This document shows, piece by piece, positions 7,203-12,903 of a stretch of 12,903 nucleotides of DNA (position 1 is its first letter; every line of letters starts with the position of its first letter). Source of the DNA: Chloroflexota bacterium (GTDB lineage Bacteria; Chloroflexota; Anaerolineae; Aggregatilineales; Phototrophicaceae); NCBI GenBank assembly GCA_010092805.1, contig JAADYY010000547.1:1-12903 (forward strand), written 5' to 3'. The translations under genes and the position numbers were made by a program. The notes beneath the pieces were generated by a model. The model searched no databases. It had not been told where the DNA came from and worked only from the letters and a program-made list of their open reading frames with translations.

Positions 7203-9548
7203 TCAATCGGTGAGGGTGAGGGTGCCCACTGGTACCAGCCGATCAGCGAGCGGTTGTCCGTCAGGATCGCCGGCGGGCAGGCGCTGGCCATCCGTGTCCT
7301 CCATCCCTACGCTGACGGTATACACGCCGAGCGGGGCATCAGTGGGAAACTGCATCCGGCACAAATCGAAGTAGATCGCCTCGCCGCGCTGCCACAACCT
7401 CGGTTGGTAGATCTCCGCGCCCGCAGCACCTGTACAAGTATACGCCGCCTGCGTCGCTTGATGCGTAAAGACAAAGAAGCGGGCATCCACGCGCGGCGAC
7501 TCCGCGAGCACCAGCCAGTTCAAGGACGGCAGGTACACAGCGTCGCGTGGGACTTCCGGTGGCGAATTGAACTTGACGATCTGGTAACCGTCGTCGATCA
7601 CGCCCAGGTTATCTGCACAGGTTGCGGCACGGGTGAGCGGCTCTGTGAGGGTGCCCAGGCTGATGGGCGCGGATGTCTGTGTGAATTCACCATCCATCGA
7701 TGCACCCAACCACCGCATCGTGACCTCAATGGGTGCCGGGAATGTCGCCGCACAGCTTGGAATCCTGGCCTGCGCCACGACAATTTCATCAGGCTGCCAG
7801 CGCGTGGTCGGGTAAACGCCGCGTGTGGGCACGAACTGGCAGCTTGTCGTTTGCCCGCTCGCAGATTCCATGTCGATCTGGATCACATAATTCTGTTCGA
7901 GCGCAGTTCGAGTCGAGGCATACAGTGTGAGATCGAGCAGGCCATCGGCTGGATGCTGCACGAGCTGATAGCCCAGCAGCGACGGGCCGCTGGCTGAAGT
8001 TTGATTGGGCTGATGGATGGTGTCTGATGCAGCGCGTGCGTCATCATATTGACGCGCAGTGAGCGTCGTTGGGGCTGGGTGTGCGATCAACAGGCCGATG
8101 ATTCCCAACATCGACACCCCAAACCAGGTCAACGCGATCAATGACGCCAGCGGGTTGAGGCTTGCCAGTGGCAGTCTGCGCGGAATCAGCGCAAGCAGCC
8201 CGGCGCTCATGAGCAAAGCGAGCGCAGGCAGCCCAGTCGCATAGTAGCGCATCGGCGCGAAGATGAAGCCAGTGTTGTACAAGGTCGTGTTGGTGTCGTC
8301 GGCGTTGACAAGGTTACGCGCAATCACCATCACGACGGTCACAGCGACGACAATCAGCAGTAGGGTAAATGCCCGTAGGATGGCCCCGCTGCGCTGGCGC
8401 AACCCGTCAATCCCCAGCCACAGGCCGCCGATCAGCCCGATGATGGCTAACCAGGTGTAGCCCGTCTCGACCGCTGCCCGCGGATTGAGCGGCGTCAGCG
8501 GCTCTAGGTACGCCAGCCGCGTGTGATCCAGCACCCCGACGATGGTGATCCAAGGGAGCGTAAAGTTACGGATAATGTTGCCCGCCAGCGTATCGAGTTC
8601 GCTGTAGCGCCCGAAAAAACTGCCGTACTGGCCGTAGTTGAACAATCCAATGGCGATCCCAGCGACGATCAGCAAGCCAAAGCCGATGAGGGCGACGCGG
8701 AGCTGGCCGCTGGTGCGCGCCAGCCACAGCGACCGCCCAACCACAAAAATCAGAGCGAAGACGCTTGATGCGAAGACGGCCCACCCCGCTAACCGCGTGA
8801 GCAGTGCCAGCGCCGCAGTGATCAGCACAAGCATCACATAGCGCCAACGCAGCTTTTCGCTCATGATCAGACGCGCGCAGACCAGCAGATTGGCCGCCGC
8901 GATGGTCAGCAGCAGCGTGTCATTGCTGATGGTGCTGTTCAGGCGCGCCAGATTTGGCTCGAACGCGAGCAATGCAGCCGCCAACAGTGCCACGCTTTGG
9001 CGCTCCGGAAACAGCGTCCGCCCAGCCTGATATGTGAAGATCACCGCACCAACGCCCAGCAAAATGTTGAGCAGCCGAAGCATGTAAGCACTCGTGACCG
9101 CACCAGCGGGCGGCCAATCATATGCCGCGGTGGTTGGATAGGTGATCAGTGTGTCGTTGTAAATCTCGCCGCCAAAGCAGATCGCGTTCGGGTGTGTGCC
9201 CGGCGGTACGGGCTGACCATCATCCGCCAGCGCGATAATCGGATAGGCCAGGAAGAAGTACAGGGGGGGTTGGGTGGCCTGACGTACGTAGGCGTCGCCG
9301 TCGGGATAATCCGCGACAGTGGGCAGACGGCGCTGCTCGTGCAAAAAGCGGATGACATGGTAGTAATCCGGCTCATGACCCTGCCACAGCGGCGTCGCAA
9401 ATGCATAACCGAGACCCACCGCGACCTGCACGCCAACGATCAGCGCGAGCAGGTGCGAAGGTCGTAGCCGGCGGAGCGTCGCCGCCAGGGATGCCGCCTG
9501 ACGAAAGATGGGCTGCCCGGTAGCGGGCGCAGCTTGGCGTTTGGTCAT
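7203..9548 (-). CDS. Multi-pass membrane protein, GT-C glycosyltransferase / DUF2142-like, with C-terminal ectodomain
   Basis: A 781-residue integral membrane protein. The first hydrophobic helix (33-52) is followed by a loop with the acidic motif W-x-G-HEPDYY (HEPD at 58-61), then QPPLYFFLAYP (~93-103), a SNDTL motif (208-212) and MRYYATGLPALALL (433-446). This order is typical of the GT-C superfamily and of DUF2142 proteins, where the first-loop acidic residues are catalytic in characterised GT-C enzymes using lipid-linked sugars. Hydrophobic segments recur at ~153-173, 187-197, 210-227, 237-270, 285-302, 365-382, 391-411, 437-454 and 467-489, about 11-12 in all. Residues ~495-781 form a soluble beta-rich domain, presumably extracytoplasmic, with five Cys (570, 599, 644, 705, 730). 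The likely role is transfer of a sugar to an envelope glycan or protein; donor and acceptor are unknown. The ATG at 9548 has only a weak GAGAA upstream. It is first in a unit with glmS, and a good promoter precedes it. Confidence 0.85.
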   Translation of the reverse strand: MTKRQAAPATGQPIFRQAASLAATLRRLRPSHLLALIVGVQVAVGLGYAFATPLWQGHEPDYYHVIRFLHEQRRLPTVADYPDGDAYVRQATQPPLYFFLAYPIIALADDGQPVPPGTHPNAICFGGEIYNDTLITYPTTAAYDWPPAGAVTSAYMLRLLNILLGVGAVIFTYQAGRTLFPERQSVALLAAALLAFEPNLARLNSTISNDTLLLTIAAANLLVCARLIMSEKLRWRYVMLVLITAALALLTRLAGWAVFASSVFALIFVVGRSLWLARTSGQLRVALIGFGLLIVAGIAIGLFNYGQYGSFFGRYSELDTLAGNIIRNFTLPWITIVGVLDHTRLAYLEPLTPLNPRAAVETGYTWLAIIGLIGGLWLGIDGLRQRSGAILRAFTLLLIVVAVTVVMVIARNLVNADDTNTTLYNTGFIFAPMRYYATGLPALALLMSAGLLALIPRRLPLASLNPLASLIALTWFGVSMLGIIGLLIAHPAPTTLTARQYDDARAASDTIHQPNQTSASGPSLLGYQLVQHPADGLLDLTLYASTRTALEQNYVIQIDMESASGQTTSCQFVPTRGVYPTTRWQPDEIVVAQARIPSCAATFPAPIEVTMRWLGASMDGEFTQTSAPISLGTLTEPLTRAATCADNLGVIDDGYQIVKFNSPPEVPRDAVYLPSLNWLVLAESPRVDARFFVFTHQATQAAYTCTGAAGAEIYQPRLWQRGEAIYFDLCRMQFPTDAPLGVYTVSVGMEDTDGQRLPAGDPDGQPLADRLVPVGTLTLTD

Positions 9549-9580
9549 CAGTTCTCTAAAATACCAGTCATCGCCTCGGA

Positions 9581-9609
9581 ACTATACACGGTTCGGATGC
9601 TGCTCGCAA
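9581..9609 (-). promoter_or_regulatory. Sigma70-type promoter for the GT-C-like gene and glmS
   Basis: On the - strand, TTGCGA (9609-9604) and TATAGT (9586-9581) are separated by exactly 17 bases. They match the consensus at 4 of 6 and 5 of 6 positions. Transcription would begin near 9574, about 26 bases before the ATG at 9548. The element lies in the 97-base divergent intergenic region shared with the GT2 gene. On the + strand no comparably good pair was found: TATACA at 9583-9588 overlaps this -10 but lacks a -35. Confidence 0.7.
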
Positions 9610-9634
9610 GCTGACGCTGCCCACCCCACGTAAC

Positions 9635-9638
9635 GGAG
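9635..9638 (+). promoter_or_regulatory. Ribosome binding site GGAG that decides the TTG start of the GT2 gene
   Basis: GGAG lies 7 bases before the TTG at 9646, and no ATG exists between this site and the conserved first beta-strand (KISLVTPSYNQ). The TTG start is therefore well supported. Confidence 0.8.
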
Positions 9639-9645
9639 ATCGAAA

Positions 9646-10479
9646 TTGACTGAACTGCCGAAGATTTCGTTGGTCACGCCGTCGTACAATCAAGCGCAGT
9701 TTCTGGAAACCACGCTGCGTTCGGTGCTTGATCAGCACTATCCGAAGCTCGAATATTTCGTGATGGACGGCGGCTCAGCCGACGACAGCCCGGAGATCAT
9801 TCGGCGCTACGCACATCAGTTCGCGGGGTGGGTGAGCGCGCCGGACGCCGGGCAAGCTGCGGCGATCAATGCGGGATTTGCGCGGTCAACGGGCGAGATC
9901 ATGGCGTGGCTCAACAGCGATGATTTGTTAATGCCCGGCGCGTTGAGCCTTGTTGGCCAGATCTTCGCCCGCTACCCACAAATTACATGGCTGAGCGGCT
10001 GGGATGCCAACGTCGATGTCGATGGACACATCACAGCGGTGCGGCTGCCAGTGGGGCGTTTCAGCGCGTTGATTCGGCGCGGTTGGTATCACGGGCGGGG
10101 GTTAGGTTTCATCCGCCAGGAAAGCACCTTCTGGCGGCGCGCACTCTGGGAGCGCTCCGGCGGGCAGCTTGACGAAAAGCGGCGCTACACGATGGACTTC
10201 GCGCTGTGGCAGCGGTTCGCCGCGCACGCTGATCTCGTCACGGTGGACTCATTGTTGGCGGCGTTTCGGCATCAGCCGCAGCAAAAAACCGCCGAGATTG
10301 AGCGCTACTACGCCGAAATAGGTGTGCGGCTGCCATCGGCTGCGCGGCTGCTGACTCTGCCATTACGCGCGGCGCTCGCAGGCCCCACATGGCCGCTGAC
10401 ACCTCATGTCCGCTATGATCGCCACACACACGCATGGCAATTTCGGCCTGGCCCGCTGTTCCGTCCAGGCATCCGCTGA
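9646..10479 (+). CDS. Family 2 (GT-A fold) glycosyltransferase
   Basis: Cytoplasmic nucleotide-sugar-dependent transferase of 277 residues with no membrane segment. It opens with the GT2 strand ISLVTPSYNQAQFLETTLRS, then the nucleotide-binding DGGSADDS (41-48), a WVSAPDAGQAAAINAGF segment (62-78), and W-LNSDD (88-93), which is the DxD-like metal site of this family. W-RR-LWE--GG-LDE followed by MDF-LW-R (~165-190) is the acceptor-side signature of a well-known bacterial GT2 subgroup that includes WcaA-like enzymes and usually acts in exopolysaccharide, O-antigen or capsule assembly. The length is normal for a single-domain member. The start is TTG with a good Shine-Dalgarno. The gene is divergent from the GT-C-like gene and ends 18 bases from the convergent ATP-grasp gene, so it is probably transcribed alone. 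Donor and acceptor sugars cannot be read from the sequence. Confidence 0.93.
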   Translation: MTELPKISLVTPSYNQAQFLETTLRSVLDQHYPKLEYFVMDGGSADDSPEIIRRYAHQFAGWVSAPDAGQAAAINAGFARSTGEIMAWLNSDDLLMPGALSLVGQIFARYPQITWLSGWDANVDVDGHITAVRLPVGRFSALIRRGWYHGRGLGFIRQESTFWRRALWERSGGQLDEKRRYTMDFALWQRFAAHADLVTVDSLLAAFRHQPQQKTAEIERYYAEIGVRLPSAARLLTLPLRAALAGPTWPLTPHVRYDRHTHAWQFRPGPLFRPGIR

Positions 10480-10497
10480 ACGACCGCTCTACGGGGA

Positions 10498-11853
10498 TCA
10501 ATCCTTTTTGGTAATCAGAAACGTGGGGACCACCGAGCCGCCGCCCGCCGTGACATTGAGCAGTGAGACGGACGACAGCCGTGTCAGGCAGCCGTAAACG
10601 GTGTCGCCGTAGAAAATGTACGGGTCGGCATCGACAAAACGCGGGCTGATGTCGAGTTTGTCATTGACCCACGTCGGGAAGTTGCGGACGATGCCGGAGA
10701 CTCGCTCCTGCACCACATGCGGGGATGTCAGAGCCTGCCGAAGCGCTTCATTCCAGGCATCGATGGGCGTTTCCCAGCCAAGTATCACCCCTTTGCCGCC
10801 ATACTCATCATTCGGCTTGAGCACGAAACGATCCCGGTTCTGGCTGACGAATTGCAGCAGATCGATTTTCTCGCCTTTGTAGACGGTGCTGCGGTCGGCG
10901 ACGATGCGCGTCCAGGGGATGTGATTGGCGATCACATGAAGCTGTTCTTCGGTGAACAGGTGATGATTTTGCTCATCGCTTAAAAAGGCAAAGCTGGCCT
11001 TTTTCGCCATCAGCTTGGCGCTGAACGAATTGGTCATCAACACCGCTTTGTCGCGGACAGCGCGGACAATCGGGTTGTTCATGCCCATGCGCCGAATCAG
11101 TTCGCTGATCAAAACACGCTTGTAGACAATATCGATGCGAAAGCCGCCCGCCCACAGATGACCGTTGCGGTATTCGAGCGAACGTGGATCTGCGAGGATG
11201 GTGCGGACGCCGTGCCGCTCAAAGCTTATGCGCGACAGTTCATGCTCGTTCAGGGTGGGGACGTCATGCCAATCGACAATCGCGATCTGCGGGTGAGTTT
11301 GGCTCCCCGCCGATTCTCTGTAGGCTCGCAGCAGCACATCAAGCAGCGTCTTGAGCATCGGCATTTTCTCGACGTGGTAGTGTTCCTGAAAGCGCTTCAG
11401 CGACTCCAACTCGAAGAACAGTTCGGCGAGCACATCCTCATAGCCCATGCCCGCCGGGGTTTCGGCATTGTACTCAACGTAGCGCAGGCTTTGATTCTCG
11501 ACCTGATAGAATGAATCCAATCGGGACGTTGTCCAGGGCACCGGGCCGCCAAAATCGAGGCCGAACAATTCCTCCTCAAAGGATTCCAGCGCGAGCTGCG
11601 ACCGTAACTCGGCATCTTCCATACATGCGGCGTGTGCCCGCGCAAACGCCCCAAGCAGCTTTTCCGTTTCTATCTTGAGATACTGCCAGTGTTCGGCGAA
11701 GTAGAAGTGTGGGCGCAGCACCGTGCAGACGGGACGGGTGCCGAAGTACAAGCCACGCCCGAACAGCGTCGAACGCATCACACCGTCGATGTCCGCTGCA
11801 AGTTGATCTGTCAGTAAGCTGTGATAATGATCAATCGCCTCGGTGATCATCAT
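10498..11853 (-). CDS. Circularly permuted ATP-grasp ligase (glutathionylspermidine-synthetase-like order)
   Basis: A 451-residue protein, probably cytoplasmic, that should activate a carboxylate as an acyl-phosphate with ATP and join it to an amine. The order of motifs shows the permutation. R-x-D (R111, D113) and VEYNAETPAG (E127, N129) come first and match the Arg/Asp and Glu-x-Asn metal site of glutathionylspermidine synthetases ('EYNADTP'). The ATP-binding lysine and glycine loop come late (FVLKPNDEYGGKGV, K346), followed by VVQERV (~380-385), the hinge/adenine strand, and LNVTAGGGSVVPTF near the end. No CHAP amidase domain is fused, unlike E. coli Gsp. The ATG at 11853 was chosen because it overlaps the upstream stop as ATGA; a second ATG follows at once. 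The frame is open to a TTG at 11892, inside the upstream gene. It is almost certainly translated with its neighbour. The substrate is unknown; a peptide-like amide is the inference. Confidence 0.85.
   Translation of the reverse strand: MMITEAIDHYHSLLTDQLAADIDGVMRSTLFGRGLYFGTRPVCTVLRPHFYFAEHWQYLKIETEKLLGAFARAHAACMEDAELRSQLALESFEEELFGLDFGGPVPWTTSRLDSFYQVENQSLRYVEYNAETPAGMGYEDVLAELFFELESLKRFQEHYHVEKMPMLKTLLDVLLRAYRESAGSQTHPQIAIVDWHDVPTLNEHELSRISFERHGVRTILADPRSLEYRNGHLWAGGFRIDIVYKRVLISELIRRMGMNNPIVRAVRDKAVLMTNSFSAKLMAKKASFAFLSDEQNHHLFTEEQLHVIANHIPWTRIVADRSTVYKGEKIDLLQFVSQNRDRFVLKPNDEYGGKGVILGWETPIDAWNEALRQALTSPHVVQERVSGIVRNFPTWVNDKLDISPRFVDADPYIFYGDTVYGCLTRLSSVSLLNVTAGGGSVVPTFLITKKD
11850..11853 (-). 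other. ATGA stop/start overlap coupling the two ATP-grasp genes
   Basis: The TGA of the upstream ATP-grasp gene (11852-11850) overlaps the ATG of the permuted ATP-grasp gene (11853-11851) in the four bases ATGA. A GGAAG about 10 bases upstream can serve as ribosome site. Such overlaps usually mean translational coupling and roughly matched amounts of two cooperating proteins. Confidence 0.85.
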
Positions 11854-12815
11854 GAAACGTTCACTTCCGCCTGCCTCGCCAACTTGCCCCAATCGTAGCG
11901 ATCACGGGTTTGATCATCCGAAAGTGCCAGCCGGATTGTGACATCGGCCATCGTCTTCACCATCCATTCGAAGTGTACCTGCCCCAACGAATTGATGTCC
12001 ATATCTGGTGCCGGATTCATGAAATCGATGGCGTAGGGGATGCCGTCGCGGATGGCGAATTCGCAGGTGTTCATGTCATAGCCGAACATCTGGCAAATTT
12101 TTAGCGTCTCATCATGCAGGCGCTGATACATCGCCGCGTCGAAGGTTGGTTCGGGGTAGTAGTATTTGGCGTTGGGATCGTACTGCATCACCCGCGCCTC
12201 AGTTTGGCCCAGGCCCATGCAGCGAGCATACGACTCCCAATGGATGAACTCCTGCAAGATCATCGAGAGCAACCCGCTGTAATTGTAGCGATAGATCAAT
12301 TCAGGCATCGACTGCACGAGGTAGACTTCCTTCCACCCGCCGCCGTGCGCATCTTTGAGCACGCAGGGAAACCCGCCGATGCTTGCCACCACCCCCTCCC
12401 AATCGATGGGGTATTCAAGGTTACGCAGGCTCTCGGTGTGGACAATGCCCGGCACATAGTCGCGGTTGGGCAATGCGACGGTGCGCGGCGAATGAAGCCC
12501 CAGTTTGGTTAGCAGCGACGCGCCGAAGAATTTATCATCCGCTGTCCACATGAACGGATCATTGATGACTTTGACCCCTTGCAGCGCCGCGTTCTTCAAG
12601 TAAGTGCGGTAGTACGGCACCTCATGCGAGATGCGGTCAACGATCACGCGGTAGGGAGACGGGCTGTTCATCAGGCTGCCGCCGATCTTCATGTATTCGG
12701 CAGCCACGCCGGTCTCCGGGGTGCGGCGGTTCACTTCGTCCAAATACGCAGGGGGCCACGACCACTCCCGACCGACAAACAAGCCAATACGAATAGGTGC
12801 TGTCTCTGCCATCAT
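11850..12815 (-). CDS. ATP-grasp domain ligase, canonical domain order (RimK/glutathione-synthetase-like)
   Basis: A 321-residue protein with the ATP-grasp motifs in the usual order, the opposite of its neighbour. NDPFMWTADDKFFGASLLTK (86-104) leads in, the common 'N...DK...L' segment before the ATP-binding subdomain. FPCVLKDAHGGGWKEV (149-164) holds the ATP-binding lysine and flexible glycine loop. MILQEFIHW (185-193) is the hinge strand with the adenine-contacting Glu. CEFAIRDG followed by AIDFMNPAPDMD (262-273) gives the Mg-binding Glu/Asp/Asn set. Family knowledge points to ATP-dependent amide, less often thioester, bond formation. The ATG at 12815 has GGAGG 6 bases upstream; an adjacent ATG at 12812 is an alternative. 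The stop overlaps the next gene's start by four bases. It is the first visible gene of the operon. Start and domain calls are firm; the substrate is unknown. Confidence 0.87.
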   Translation of the reverse strand: MMAETAPIRIGLFVGREWSWPPAYLDEVNRRTPETGVAAEYMKIGGSLMNSPSPYRVIVDRISHEVPYYRTYLKNAALQGVKVINDPFMWTADDKFFGASLLTKLGLHSPRTVALPNRDYVPGIVHTESLRNLEYPIDWEGVVASIGGFPCVLKDAHGGGWKEVYLVQSMPELIYRYNYSGLLSMILQEFIHWESYARCMGLGQTEARVMQYDPNAKYYYPEPTFDAAMYQRLHDETLKICQMFGYDMNTCEFAIRDGIPYAIDFMNPAPDMDINSLGQVHFEWMVKTMADVTIRLALSDDQTRDRYDWGKLARQAEVNVS

Positions 12816-12821
12816 CTCCTG

Positions 12822-12826
12822 CCTCC
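12822..12826 (-). promoter_or_regulatory. Ribosome binding site GGAGG for the first ATP-grasp gene
   Basis: GGAGG on the - strand lies 6 bases before the ATG at 12815 and 9 before the ATG at 12812. A second AGGAG (12820-12816) abuts the first ATG and is too close to be the main site. The purine-rich double site suggests strong translation. Confidence 0.8.
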
Positions 12827-12875
12827 CGCACGTAGCGCCGTCTCGCCCGTTTCGATTGTGTTAGTCGTGCCCGCC

Positions 12876-12903
12876 GATATAATGTACGATGTGCCGTTGC
12901 CAA
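12876..12903 (-). promoter_or_regulatory. Candidate promoter for the ATP-grasp operon at the window edge
   Basis: On the - strand, TTGGCA (12903-12898, 5 of 6 to consensus) and TATATC (12881-12876, 4 of 6) are separated by 16 bases, giving a start near 12869 and a leader of about 55 nt. The -35 touches the window end, so upstream elements cannot be seen. If real, the pair of ATP-grasp genes is the whole operon. Confidence 0.5.

Noticed and set aside
7132..7206. N-terminal extension of GlmS starting at ATG 7203 (overlapping the preceding stop as TGATG) or TTG 7206
   Set aside because: It would place 23-24 residues before the catalytic cysteine. The AGGAG 10 bases before the ATG at 7134 gives the correct M-C start. 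A cleaved propeptide is conceivable but not needed.
11851..11892. Upstream TTG start for the permuted ATP-grasp gene, adding 13 residues
   Set aside because: The region lies inside the upstream coding sequence, the added residues look unrelated to the fold, and the ATGA overlap start at 11853 is the more usual arrangement.

Overview
The window (about 60% GC by eye, 12.9 kb) looks like a chromosomal segment of a Chloroflexota bacterium, most likely Anaerolineae or a relative. The basis is indirect: a huge secreted repeat protein with a Thr-Pro-Ser/Asn linker of the 'TPSNTPT' kind, a style common in that phylum, next to a large GT-C-like membrane protein with an ectodomain. The taxonomic call is an inference. 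I see no RNA gene, CRISPR array, insertion sequence, integrase or attachment site.

Layout. (1) 1-200: leader with a perfect TATAAT -10 and a strong Shine-Dalgarno. (2) 201-5198 (+): a 1665-residue secreted mosaic protein, made of a signal peptide, a beta-helix with nine repeats, four 98-99-residue Ig/cadherin-like repeats, a Pro/Thr linker, five exact 48-residue FG-GAP-like repeats and a low-complexity tail. A perfect 12-bp hairpin plus U-run follows it. (3) 9548-5287 (-): a two-gene unit, a GT-C/DUF2142-like membrane protein followed by glmS, read from a good sigma70-type promoter. (4) 9646-10479 (+): a cytoplasmic family 2 glycosyltransferase with a TTG start, divergent from unit 3. (5) 12815-10498 (-): two ATP-grasp enzymes joined by an ATGA stop/start overlap. 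The first has the canonical domain order; the second is circularly permuted (glutathionylspermidine-synthetase-like order). A promoter candidate lies at the right edge.

How the genes fit together. GlmS makes glucosamine-6-phosphate, the entry to UDP-GlcNAc. The GT2 enzyme and the GT-C-like membrane protein are plausible users of activated or lipid-linked sugars. The big surface protein carries a Ser/Thr-rich linker of the type often O-glycosylated. A cell-envelope theme is therefore reasonable, but the only physical link is the glmS/GT-C co-directional unit. The ATP-grasp pair is separate: it should form amide (peptide-like) bonds on unknown substrates and is the best candidate here for an undescribed pathway.

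There is no gene-free stretch over 300 bases. The intergenic regions (1-200, 5199-5286, 7135-7202, 9549-9645, 10480-10497, 12816-12903) are described as features or findings.
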